Of a stretch of 64,000 nucleotides of DNA, positions 29,283-41,176 are shown one piece after another. The position numbers and the translations under genes were made by a program. The stretch comes from Paratinospora sagittata (lineage: Eukaryota > Streptophyta > Magnoliopsida > Ranunculales > Menispermaceae): positions 7,167,419 to 7,231,418 of the forward strand of contig CM069608.1 in the NCBI GenBank assembly GCA_035771175.1, in the 5' to 3' direction. Every line of letters starts with the position of its first letter. Position 1 is the first letter of the stretch. Under the pieces are notes generated by a model. That model saw nothing but the letters and a program-made list of their open reading frames with translations, ran no database searches and was not told the DNA's origin.

Positions 29283-31721
29283 TTCCACGAAGCAAAGCTC
29301 TCTTCAAGCAATAATGCCTTTCTTTACTTTCGCTCCCTTTTGGATCTTTCCGCTGTCGTACCGTTTTGGATTTGGCCGTATCGCTTTCTGCGCCCCCACG
29401 CCCACAATCCCCACTCCTGTTCCGCACCCTGTTCCGTTTAAACAAGCACCAATTACTTTATCATGCCGACTTATTTATTTTTATGTAATTTTCTCCAAAA
29501 TTATGTATTGTTGAGATTATCATTTTGATAAAATATTAAAACATTTTTTCGTTTTCTTAGAATAAGAAGAATGACAAAAAAAAAGAGTGAAAACTTAAGG
29601 TTAAAAAGATAAGAAGAACGCTAGTTTAAATGTAAAATTATGTAAATATAAGTTCACTACACTTTTAATGTTTTACTTATATTAAGATATGTAATACATG
29701 CATATCCAATGACATTATTGATAATTTTTACAATTAAATTAACATTTTATAAAAATTAAAATGAAAAATTATATTTATAATATGTCAAAAAAAAATAAGC
29801 GTCATTGACAACAATGAAAGTTAGTTAAACTGTTTGAATTATTATAATGTTCTTATAACTATTCTTTTAAATAATTTAATGACTTAAATTAAAAGTTTGA
29901 TAAAAATAAACATATACTAATGAAATTCGCCGATATAACCCAACTAAACTTAAGATATTAGAAACTTTGAATTATGTATTCTCACACCTTAGAAACTTTC
30001 TATGGATTAGTCCTTGAAATGATTTGAATTTAGGCCTTATGTTCTTAAAACAGGATCCTTATTAGTGGTAGCATTAACATTTATCTTAGGAACAACTTGA
30101 TCTTTGTGATAAGAAATATGACTTGTTTTTAATAAATTAAGGTATTTTAACTTGAATTACTCTGCCTCTATTTTACTTGAAAAGAGGAGCTACTTGAAAG
30201 CTATATCATGTGGAGATCTCCTTTGATTTCATAATCTTCACTGTTGGATAAACAACTTAATTAAAATAAATACAATGAAATAAGAAAGATAATATTATAA
30301 TTTGTTTTTTTTTGAAAGAATAAATTTATAATTTACTTTAATTAATTAAAGCAGTGAGCAAAAATTTGTTAAGAAAAAGAATTAAACAACTTAATTAGTG
30401 CTTGACACATATTGGATAAAATTTTGATATCATAGTAGGTAAAAAAAAAAAAATCAGAATTATTGCATCTTTCCAACCTAACATCATTATCTCCATTTAG
30501 AAACATGTTTCTAAGGACATTTAGAAGAAATAAAAAAAAATAAAATAAAAATTTATGGACCTTTAGAAAAATGTTTTCTTGCTTATATAATGATTAATTA
30601 ATAAGACATTAATTATAAATTAAATCATACAAAAATGGTGGGAATGTATAGTTGGTTGAATTTCTTTGTCTAGATGAAGTTATGAATCTACGAGGAAGTA
30701 TCATTGTAATGGTTTCAATATCATTACTGACGTAGATTACTTGTAAGTAGACGCCATTTTGATGATCAACTTTATTATGTCAATCAAATCAATATCTTGG
30801 TCTCAGATATAGGCATTGGCTTCTTCTTCAATAAATATATATTTAAATAGTCAAAAAGAGATTTCACAATTAAAGAAAAATATAGACGGAAAGGTTTGAA
30901 ACAACATTTCTTTGTATAGATCAGCAGCCATATTAATTAATGGATTGAGACACCTTCTCTCTTTTCAAGCACTAATTCAAATTAACCTTTTCAATAATTT
31001 ATTTTATGGGGAAAGCAACTTTATCACTAATTTGTTTTTGTTAATAAACAAAACCAATTCCTTAACATTTTACCCAAAATCAAGTTGAGCCTCTTTTAGT
31101 GTTAATAATTATCCTTAGGTCCCTACACTCTTTTTTTTTTCTTTTTCCGAGTGATGCCAGACATTCACACACCCATTATCGGACACTACGCCCAACACCG
31201 TTTGACGTGTATCATGCACATACATTCAACGGTGTTGAGTGCCAACGTCAGGTGGGCGTCAATGCCCAACTTACACATAACTTTTTGCTCAAATATATCA
31301 ATTTTAATAAAATAATAAATGACTCTCTTACAAATTTAATACTCTAATTAATAATATGTTAGAAATCACTTAAGTTAAAAGTTATAGCTAATAAGTGATC
31401 GACAATATATATCAAATTATTGTTAACATCCCTTACAGATTTTAGTCAGAGAATAATTAATTTGAATAGAATTATTAGTTGTTCTTATATGCAAATTAAC
31501 ATTTTAAGGAATTTTCTAATAAAGAACTCTTCTAATTTAATTACATCAAATATGATGAATAATCATAGAAGCAAGAATTTTGAGCTCGATTATACTCGAA
31601 AAAAGTAAGTACAAGAGGTTCGTACACATTTTGAAGGATTAATTGTTCCAGTGTTCTTCAAGAGATCTGCATACCCTTAAAATAATTAATGATAAAATTA
31701 ATTTAATATAAGTTGTAGGTG

Positions 31722-31930
31722 TGTTTTTTTTTTTTTTAATAAGCAAATTAATGTCATTAAAAGAAATGAAACTTAGGCCTACCTAAATATTATATTGGAG
31801 AAGGTGAGGGCCTCATAACAAAATGTAGGAATTACAGGGAGGTTAGAGCAAAATAAACCTAAAATATTTGACTAAAAGAACACTACACAACAAATGAGGA
31901 AGCTGCCTCCAAGATCTTATGCATGCAGAT
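31722..31930 (-). mobile_element. Possible retroposon 3' end (poly-T on plus strand)
   Basis: A run of about 15 T at 31722-31737 is followed by about 190 bases of less AT-rich sequence. This is the layout of an antisense LINE or SINE tail. No target duplication, promoter box or coding sequence was identified, so the call is weak. Confidence 0.3.
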
Positions 31931-32119
31931 TACGCAACCTGTTTTAGCTGCTTGCTATTCAAACACTCATAATAGTCAGTCAAATATCCCATCTGTTTCT
32001 GACTTTCAATATCTTGGACTTTGACCATAGACCGTTGCTTAACTTATTAATTTTCCCTTTCTTTAAAAAGAAAGAAATAAATAAAATTAAGCAGTCGTGC
32101 ACAACAGTAACTGCAGCTA

Positions 32120-32420
32120 TAGACCCACCTCACGTGTGCAGCACGCTGGTCTGACATGACCTTGTTGTGGATCCCACAAAAATTTTGTTTATACGACAAC
32201 ATGAGCTTGACAGGTGGATTGTTAATGTCGGCTGAAATTCTGCCACGTGGTTCATCTGTTGACAATTTTGTTGCGCGCATACGTGGCAGTGGTTGAATGA
32301 TAGGTTGGTGAAAGGCGGTGAAATTATAAGCGGTCGACAGAGGATGGAGGGTAAAAGGCGCACGTGGGTAAAAGAAGAAAAGAAAAACTGAAGCGCGGGG
32401 ACTTTCCAGGGACTTTCCCA
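32120..32420. promoter_or_regulatory. Cluster of CACGTG/ACGTG sites (module A)
   Basis: CACGTG occurs at 32131-32136, 32244-32249 and 32361-32366, and ACGTGGC at 32281-32287, in a 240-base stretch. The palindrome-like GTGGATCCCAC is at about 32167-32177. Such density of ABRE/G-box cores is typical of stress-responsive promoters, but no gene follows on either side. Confidence 0.45.
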
Positions 32421-33247
32421 AGTTCTCGGTTTGAATTGTTTGGAAAACAAGAAAATCTGATGTTACATTTCACTTGAACAAACTCTAAAAAAAATAAAAA
32501 ATAAAAACTCCATTCCACTTAATTTTAAAATATATAACTTAATAGAACTAGCTAGCTAGCCGGTTGATTTAAATTGAAAAACAGTAAGCTTTATCTAGCA
32601 TATTGGATTTTAATTTTAGGAAAAAAGATGATTAGTGTATATTATTTTAATTAGCATTCAACTCAATAGTCTATAGTCTATAGTGAATGTCCTTTAAAAA
32701 ATTCTTTTGAAATGTGATGAGAAGACACAAAATATATTTAACGTATCCTGTTGAAAATAAGTGCTAAAACTATGTATAAATAGTACTCATCATTTGATAG
32801 AAGACTTTTGAATATAAATAGGACTTTATACATAACATATTTTTTTATTCTTCCATTTATAATATAAGCTTATTTAGACGTTAAAGTATATAAGGTTTGC
32901 ATACGTGTGATAAAAAAAGGATTCTTATTAAGTTTGTTGAATTATGTACATTAACGCATAAATTAAGTAATGTGCAAGACTATAAAAATACAAGAGTGAC
33001 AAATACTCAACATCTTGAGTAGTTATGACATCTCCTTGCCTCAGATAAGATCATGGTTCAAGTCTCCTGTACCAGAAGAGTGTTCATCGAAATCGGCAAA
33101 ACCAAAAAACAGAATCAAATTGAAGCAATCAATTTAGTTTTCAATTTTTATTTTCAATAAACCAATCAGTTCAGCTCGATCGGTTTGTGGTTTACACATT
33201 ATAAAATTGTGGTTTAAATCGAACCAAACCCGTTTACACAAATATAT

Positions 33248-33442
33248 GATTAATGATTGAATTTATGCAATTGATTTCATATATAGTATCCACACACATG
33301 TATATATATATATATATATATATATAGATGGAAATATATGAAAAACATATTTTTGGTGTTTTTTTTGTGGGTTTCAACTTTAGAAATTTAGTGTTATAAA
33401 AATGTGCGTTACTTACAAAGTAAAATAAGGGATAAATTGATT
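33248..33442. repeat. Dispersed direct repeat, copy 1 (partner 36954-37134), with TA microsatellite
   Basis: It shares GATTAATGATTGAATTTATG at the start and AAGGGATAAATTGATT at the end with 36954-37134, plus a TA-rich microsatellite and TTTAGAAATTTAGTGTTATA inside. The orientation is the same, with moderate divergence. Confidence 0.85.
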
Positions 33443-34339
33443 AATGATTCTAAATTAGTGTTATATAATTAATGTATAATTCATTAATTATACATAATTA
33501 ATAAAATAATTCTAATTTAATTTGTTAGAAAATGAGGAAGAATCCAATTTTTTTTTTAAATTATACTCTTATAATTTTAATATCTTTAAGTAGTACGTTT
33601 GATAATTAATTGGTGTTGAATCTGAAAAGAGTCTATACACGCATACATTCAACTTAAATGAATGTATGAACTTTAGACTGAATAAAAAAATATATTAAAC
33701 TCCCACTTGAAAACATATCACATGTGTAAATATTGTAGGGAGCTTCCTAGAACTTCTAGTTATGGATTTTATAGGAAGAAAGGAGCAAATGGTCCAATAC
33801 AATAGTGGGTCAGTGGGTGTGGCATAAAATAATATAAAGTTGATCAGTCGTTTTCCATTTAAAATTATAATCATCCTCCTAAAGTTTGTGCGGCTCATTT
33901 TAATTATATGTCTTCTCAATAATTAACCTATTTATTTTTGCAAAATTAATTTATTGTCATTTTAATTCTATTTATTTATAATTCCAACTTCTAATACTGA
34001 CAAACAATTTCCTATATATATTTAGTTTAAGAAGATAATTACATACATATACGTGCTTTAATTAGTCGGCATGAGTTGTAAAAACGTGTAATTAAAAGTT
34101 ATATATATTGACTTTGAAGTGCGGTATGATTCGACGCCACCCTTTATTAATATTAAATAATAACTAGCTAGATTAAGCTAATCTAATTCTCGATGGCACA
34201 AAGATAATATTAAACGGTGAGATAAAATAATCCCACAATTTCATTCCATTATAACGAGATAACATGATAAAGTTAAATTATTTTTATTTCATCTAACCTC
34301 ACACTCAAATATAGTATTTAAACTATATTTAGTCAAATG

Positions 34340-34603
34340 ATTCAATGGATACTCAAGTTGTAAAATCTAACCTTATGAGTAAGAGGTTGCGAGTTCGAAC
34401 TTGGGGGAGGCCCTCCCTGTACTGTAGATTGTGCAGGGGGATAAATGATCTCGGTGACCGGCGTCCTTGTGTAGCGTGGCTGACCGAGATGGGATAATAT
34501 TATGGATCCATAATGGCTAGGCGTTCGCCCCGAGGGGGTGCGCCCGCACCTGGATAGGGGCACGCTGTGCAACCCAGAGTGTGACAAAAAGGCCTTACTA
34601 TGT
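34340..34603 (+). mobile_element. tRNA-derived SINE (plus strand)
   Basis: A GC-rich island of 264 bases in AT-rich surroundings. It has an A-box-like TACTCAAGTTG near 34350 and a B-box GAGTTCGAACT at 34391-34401, spaced as in RNA polymerase III promoters. A short direct repeat, GTCAAATG, at 34332-34339 and 34604-34611 is the probable target duplication. The family is not identified. Confidence 0.65.
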
Positions 34604-36579
34604 GTCAAATGGGACCTAAAGTATTAAAAATACAGAACATGGAAGAAGTTGGAGATTAATTAAATTACTATAATATTAACCCTACAAATAACTTTTAAGA
34701 AAATAACCACACCTCTCTAAATATTTGTATTATAAGTAGTAACTGTAGTATAGATATGTATATATAAAGTAATAAGAGGACAATGACCTATAAATAGAAT
34801 CTTGTACATATACAATGTTCCATTGGATATTATGAATGTGATAGATTCAAAAACACAACTAATTAGGCCTGCAGATGTATCTCATGAGAGCTATAGGGTC
34901 CCCATTGCTAAAAACTTAAATAATCATTAATTCAAGAAGCCAAATATATATAATTAGGTTCACTAACTTTTCAATTTCATCCTCACGTGTTTTTATTATA
35001 GACAGAATGTTTATTACTATCAACAAGAATAAGCAAACAATCAAATCATTTGTAGGGAATAAATTACATAGGGAGAGAAAAGTCGATCCACATAGCAAGA
35101 ATATCTAATTTTGGTGCAACGTTTGCCATAAATATATATATGACTACTATTAGAAATCTAGTTTAATAAATAGAATTAAAAGAATCAAACATGTGACTAA
35201 AATTGAATTATTTATTTTAATACAATTTAAATTAGGCAAAGAATGTAAGAGGTGTGTGTGTGTGTATAATTATCTGCTATATAAAATATATATATGATAT
35301 ATTTTTTTTAGACTTTCCAGCACTATAGCCATTAATTTGTTAATTGATGTTTTAATAAGAAAAAAAAAAGTTGTGTTATATATAATATAACACATGTTTA
35401 TTATCCTATTTATTTTATCAAAGAAAATGTATGGTAGGGAATAAATGATACATTCTCTTCTTTTTTTTTTTTTTCTAAGAGAAAATGTATGGTAGGCGTA
35501 ATATAATTAATATAGATCATAGTACTTTTCAATTCTACTAAGAAAAGCATGTGGATATTTTTTGATTGGAAAGTATCATCCCAACAACTAAGAGATGGTT
35601 ATATAAATTTGAATCGCGTTAGGTGTAAGAGAGGTGGAAATACTATTGGGATTTTAATTTAATTACTATCCGAATAATGTGGGCTCACATATACATTAAT
35701 AATTATATTATTGGCTAGCTATCTAAATTAAAAAGGTAAATTAAATGATCTATTAATTTGGGCTCTTAAATATTTATTGGGTATGTGCTTTGTAATGTGT
35801 AGAAGGTTAATACTGATTAATTAAGGTTTATGAGATTTTAATTAACCTAGTATATAAGAAATCTTATAGGGTTATGGTCCCCAAGTTAAATCATTCTTTT
35901 ACTATTTTTTGCTCTTCTCTTCTTTTCCATCTTAGAGATAAAATTCATTGAGCAATATAGTGATTTAGCTGTAGAAGACGCTAACTCCTTTACATGCATT
36001 GTCATGGATTCATGTATTATTTCTCAATTCTTTTTCTTAATAATCTGACATGATAATTTTTGGGTTGTGATCTTGTGATTTGCAGTTCCGCCAAGTAGTT
36101 AATCTATCAATTCCAACAACTACAACACTTCCGTGTCTAGTTGGATTTTCTTTATAAGTTTTATTTTGAGTACTCAACTTTCTCTTTTGGTAATATTTTC
36201 TATTTAATTTATCTTGAAAACATTGAACAAAAGGATAAATATTAGGTATTTTTATTATAAATTCAATAATTCTATGACAAGACCATTATCAACTCTAATA
36301 TGTAGAGTTTTTAAGAAATTTTATTAGGTTTATTTAGATAATTCATTACTCTCCATTACATTCAAGCAAATTTACTTAATTAGCCAATTAATCTTTAAAA
36401 CAAATATGATGTTGCAATTTATTACACTAATCCATCATATATCTCTATTAATCTTTATTGGTAAATCTTTCAAATGATTTATCCTCTAGTTGAAATAGAG
36501 TACAATAAATATATAATTGTGAATATCCTTATTGATATTTCATAAATTCCTCAAATTACTATTTTGAAATACATGACAC

Positions 36580-36880
36580 TACCACCAAAGAGGCGTTCCC
36601 ACGTGGGGACTAGTCAACACCAATATGAAAGGAGAAGGAAGGAAGCATCTTCTGACGTGTCTTTTTTTTTTTTTTTTTTTTTGTGAGTTTCAAAATGTTA
36701 GACTTTGACAAAAAATAATAAGATCTTGTGGGTCCCACAAAGAAATATTAAACTAGTGCTATGATTTTTGCAACATTTTGTATGGAGGTTGCTGAAACAT
36801 TCCTTCTTACGCCTCTTTGCACGAGTTTGCGACCACGTGGCAGCACTTGATTCGCAAATGAAGTAAGAAATCAACGTGGG
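36580..36880. promoter_or_regulatory. Cluster of CACGTG/ACGTG sites (module B)
   Basis: CACGTG at 36600-36605 and 36834-36839, GACGTGTC near 36654, GTGGGTCCCAC near 36729, and a T run at 36661-36682. The order and motifs parallel module A at 32.1-32.4 kb. An 11-base inverted repeat CAAAGAGGCGT / ACGCCTCTTTG (36586-36596 and 36809-36819) brackets much of it. No gene follows. Confidence 0.4.
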
Positions 36881-36953
36881 TCAATAGGAGAAAGAAAATT
36901 GTCAGTGTGTTGCTTCCCATGCATCTTCCTATGTTGATATTATTCGTCGATTT

Positions 36954-37134
36954 GATTAATGATTGAATTTATGCAATTGATTTCGTTTTCACATGTGAAA
37001 TCCCCTATATGCACACACACATATATATATATATATATAGATGGAGATATACGAAAAACACATTTTTGCTTTAGAAATTTAGTGTTATAAAAAATGTGCA
37101 TAACTTATAAAGTAAAATAAGGGATAAATTGATT
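36954..37134. repeat. Dispersed direct repeat, copy 2 (partner 33248-33442)
   Basis: Homologous to 33248-33442, including the AT microsatellite and the conserved end AAATAAGGGATAAATTGATT. The offset of 3.7 kb agrees with the spacing of other weakly similar segments in the 32-40 kb region. Confidence 0.85.
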
Positions 37135-37387
37135 GAGACTAAAATTTAAATTTTATGCCCTTAAAATAATTTCGTCGTGATCCTACACTATTGGCGCTTA
37201 TAGTATATTAATAATTATGTCATAAGATATAATGATTACTTCTTATAATAGTAGCACTTTAAATTATAAAAATAATGAACCAATATATGTAATATTCTCA
37301 CACGTACAATGATTGTGTTAGACTCCATGCCTTATGACACAGATATATTCTCAATTTAAGCTGAGTTTTTTTTGCTTGTGTAAAAGG

Positions 37388-37730
37388 CCTTGATACGTAA
37401 GTGTTGGAGCTACACATTTAGCCCAAAATCTCTCTCAAGACCTATCCGATGTGGGACTAACCCCCCCCACTTTCGAAAGGCCAGCACTCAACGCGAGCAC
37501 ACTAGCACACTGACAATAACGCGAGCACACTAGCACACTGACAATATTACCATTAGGAGTTGGCTCTGATACTATTATTAGATTTTATTCTCTCATGCAT
37601 TATGTCAATATTGTTCTAGTCCCGATCATTTTTGCTTGCCTCCACAAAAGGGCTCGACACGTGAGCGCAGGAACTGCACATTTAGCTCAGGTTTTTTCAA
37701 AGGACGTATCCAATGTGGACTAATAAACTT
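37388..37730. repeat. Pair of related repeat segments with a 28-base tandem duplication
   Basis: Two similar blocks (37388-37460 and 37650-37730) share ACACATTTAGC and CCGATGTGG/CCAATGTGG phrases. Between them, ACGCGAGCACACTAGCACAC is part of a 28-base unit present twice (37491-37518 and 37519-37546). Identity of the element is unknown. Confidence 0.6.
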
Positions 37731-38870
37731 CAATTGCGTTGCAATTACACGTGATCCTGTAATTCCATATTTTACAATAAAATATTTATGATGTCCCGGT
37801 ACACAAACACTATAGATGGTACGTACTGTGCTACAACATATTTTATTATCGCACACTAAATCTAATAATCTTGGCATATCTATCTTTTTTTTGGTCTGTG
37901 ACTGTCCGGTGTCACTGTTAACCCTTTTGTGGGAGCAAGACACTTTCAGAGTAAGAAACTGTAAAGGTTATTGGGCATTCATTCCCAAAGTGGATGAATA
38001 AGTGTAAGCATGAACTCATATTTGAAATCGAGACATCGCCCCTTAATCACTAATTATACATTATTCCTCGTTCACAAGGCATTCACGGGGCTACCCAACT
38101 TTGAGTACGTAATAATCTTGGCTTATCTATCTTAGTAGTTTAATTACAATGATGTGGCCATAAGAAGGAATATACATTAAACTAAGCCCAAAATTAGTAA
38201 ATGTAAAGGCAGGATGATTCGACCACGTGGCCCTCCATTCTTTTAGTATTTAATTAGATTAAAATAATCTAACTTTAGCCGACATAGATGAGGGATTAGT
38301 CCTTTAAACAAATTCTATATATCTAAAGCTCCATATTGGATTATTAAACATTAAACAAAGAATAAAGTTTATCTTCATTAATATATATATAGATGCATTG
38401 GATAGAATTTTAAGAACATAGCTATATAGTTACATGAAAAGGACAAGAATTTATAATTAATGACATTTTGAGATGGAATCTAACATGTTCAGTTAATATT
38501 CCCTAGAATTATGTCTGTGACAGATTCATTAAATACAACAAGCCTTTAATGTATCAGAGAGATAAGATGTCACTATATATACTAATAAAAAAAAAATACA
38601 ATGAGGTAAGATTTTGCTCCCTCTGTATATATATGCCAAGTTGATCACACCAACATTATGTCAAGTGGTTTTATGACTTAGGGACTGAAATTTATAATTC
38701 AAGTTGAGCATAAATAAAATGCAGGTGTTGATATGATCATACCAAGAAATTAGCATTAGTTTGAAGGTAACATTTCTTTTTTCTTTTCACGTGTTAATTA
38801 ACTTTTAATATTTAAGTTTTTAACTTTTAATTAAAGTGTTAATCTATACTATATATATATATATCATGTT

Positions 38871-39101
38871 TTTTTTTTTGTTAACATGTTTTTTGGCACC
38901 CAGGTGACCTCATCTGCTTTATGATTCTGACTAATTCACTTAGACTCGAGAGTGTACAACGGCAAGGGCGTCCTTACCAAGAATGAGCGCAGAATACAAG
39001 AGGCACGAACTTGTCTGCAGTTAGAATCAAACTCACAACCTAATGGGTCCCTCAACCCTTGTACGTCAGCTCCACGGACTAGTTGAGCTACCCGTCGTTG
39101 G
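38871..39101 (-). mobile_element. tRNA-derived SINE (minus strand) with target duplication
   Basis: On the minus strand a tRNA-like head contains an A-box TAGCTCAACTAGT (plus 39079-39091) and a B-box-like GTGAGTTTGATTC (plus 39023-39036). The plus strand begins with a run of T, the element's A-tail. A perfect 11-base duplication, TATATCATGTT, flanks it at 38860-38870 and 39102-39112. Short non-autonomous element; it encodes nothing. Confidence 0.85.
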
Positions 39102-39967
39102 TATATCATGTTGATATCTTTATTTTTCACGAATATTCAAGGTTAGACATGGATAAGTGACATCAATTAATGAATAGTGATTGTGAAAATAGTTTTCATA
39201 TATAAAATCATTTTTATATTAATTAAAGGGATATTTGATTATGTGAAGCATAATTTTAAGAAATAAATAAATAAATCAGGTGTCTCTAATGTGAAACTTA
39301 CACCAAAAATTCCCTATTTAACTTCCAATTTGACACATTTTTTTAAGACGTGCAGCTAATATATTCTTGATTACATTAATCAATTGGGATGAGCTTATCT
39401 ATAATTAGGATGGATATATGGGACTTCATAAATATATATATATATATATATATATTATAATTAAAATATGAGATATATGTATTTCTATGTTGTTGACATT
39501 CATGATCAATGAACTAATTGAATCACTTTCCTGATCATCTTCATAGTGAACATATACTTTATAATATAATTAAGTATAATTACCATATCCAAACCATATA
39601 TCTTTATGGTCCCACTTAATAATCAGAAACAACTTTTCAAAGGGCCGTAAATCCTTAATTTAATTATCATAATCTTGCAAATAGTCTCAAGTTCGTTTCA
39701 GATTTTTAGAAGTTCTTTAACTTAATCTATTGGCCTGCAAAAGGGGTACTTTGTAACTTAGTATATAATTGTACAAAGAGAATTAAAACAATTAAATTAA
39801 ATAATTTGGTGTTAATCCTGTTTATTGGGTGGTAATTAAAGAAAATCAAGAGATATCAAGACACTATTTTCTAAGGTGCATGTGCTGCCCACCTCAGATG
39901 TGCCCTTAATTGTCCATTTTCCTTGCAATTTTTTTCATTAATTAAAAATTTTAATTATTGTTATCGG

Positions 39968-40281
39968 GCTCGTTTAGTGCGCTGTATAAAATATAATTAT
40001 TTTTATGAGATTAAATTGGATTGAATATGATAAGATTAAAAATATGATATTCTTTGTTTGGTGTAACATAGGATAAGACTAAATATAAAGTTATCCTATA
40101 TTTGATATGTTTGAGATTGGAATAAAAAAATAATTAATTTTGGTCGGGATTATTTAATTTCATTCCTATGAAATAAAACACGAATGATGGATTATTTAAA
40201 ATCTTATTCAGTTGGTAGTCAAATATGGGAATAAAATTAAAAATAATCTCATTCTATCCCATTCGGGCTACCAAGCTCGCC
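39968..40281. mobile_element. Tourist-like MITE
   Basis: It begins GGGCTCGTTTAGTGCGC and ends GCTACCAAGCTCGCCC, imperfect terminal inverted repeats of the GGGxxCGTTTGGT kind known from PIF/Harbinger-related MITEs. The interior is AT-rich with partial self-symmetry. The flanking trinucleotide duplication is not clear. Confidence 0.55.
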
Positions 40282-40435
40282 CATAAGCAATAAGAATTGA
40301 GCTTATAATTAGCTTGTGTCAATTTTTTTTTTTTAAAAAGGAGTAAAGGAAATCTCTTAATTTTTAACAGAGTAATGCTACATTAATTACAGGAGAAACA
40401 AAATTATAAGTTACATCACTCCAATATCCTTAGGG

Positions 40436-40560
40436 TGCGTTTGGTGCACGAAATAAGATTGAATTATTTTTATGGGATTGAATTAGATTGGATGGGATGG
40501 AATATGGTGAGATTAAAAATAAAATAATGGTGTGTTTGGTGGTATATTTAAAATTAAAAT
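40436..40560. mobile_element. Truncated Tourist-like MITE end
   Basis: It starts GGGTGCGTTTGGTGCACG, and its next 60 bases (GATTGAATTATTTTTATGGG and onward) resemble the interior of the MITE at 39968. No matching right end was found. Confidence 0.45.
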
Positions 40561-40799
40561 AAAAAAGTAATTAAATATTTTTTTATAACTTAATTTTTAA
40601 AAAATTATATTAAACCTATATAAAAATAAAAATAAAAATAAAATCAAAACCAAGCTGGTTTGCAATTATAAAAATTTATATTAATATAGATTTAAAAGGA
40701 TAGCATCGTAAATAAGCCCAGAATAATATAGCAAACGGATTTAACGGCACCAAGATACCACAAAACCCTGCAAACAGGTTTCTATCCTACGGTCTATTC

Positions 40800-41176
40800 C
40801 TACATACCTACCTTCCTTTTTGAACCCTCCACGTAGCTTGTCTTTGACCGACATCATAATAATAGGTTGATTGGCGCTGCCTAGCTCTACGGGCTACTAA
40901 AAGAAAGTTGCTGTTGATTGCCTGGTTAAGAAAACGATGGCATGACACGTGGCATTATGTAATAGAAATGGACAAGTGGAACAGGTCCAAGTGATGTGCA
41001 CGAGAGCTTCTTGAATTCTTGGGAGATACGAAAAGAAAGCCTAAAACAAAACAAAAATAAAATAAAATAAAATCCACGGGCGTGAAAGATACATAAGAGA
41101 TTTCTAGGGACCTTCTTGGCTTCTTGTGGAATGTTGAATGGACTGGTGTCATATTTGAAGCTTGATTGTGTAATTA
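40800..41176. other. Spacer with a single CACGTG (possible module C)
   Basis: CACGTGGC at 40946-40953 lies in moderately GC-richer sequence resembling modules A and B only in this motif and its spacing of about 4 kb. No coding sequence. Confidence 0.3.

Larger units (their letters stand above)
28131..32119. other. AT-rich intergenic spacer
   Basis: No gene seen. It contains a CT microsatellite (29260-29282) in a locally GC-richer patch (29040-29460) and a T run with possible retroposon tail near 31722. Several A runs are scattered through it. Short open frames have no protein character. Confidence 0.6.

Noticed and set aside
29254..29445. Frames on both strands over the CT microsatellite
   Set aside because: Low-complexity Arg-Glu or Ser-Leu repeats produced by the microsatellite.
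32047..32518. Three overlapping minus-strand frames of 64-124 codons
   Set aside because: No recognisable domain, biased composition; the stretch is better explained as a promoter-like CACGTG cluster.
33010..33080. GGTTCAAGTCTCC resembling a B-box, as in a tRNA gene or SINE
   Set aside because: No A-box at the right distance, no cloverleaf and no target duplication; too little to call.
32000..41000. Conserved plant microRNA precursors
   Set aside because: I looked for mature sequences of common families (miR156, 159, 160, 164, 166-169, 171, 172, 390, 393-399) and saw none.
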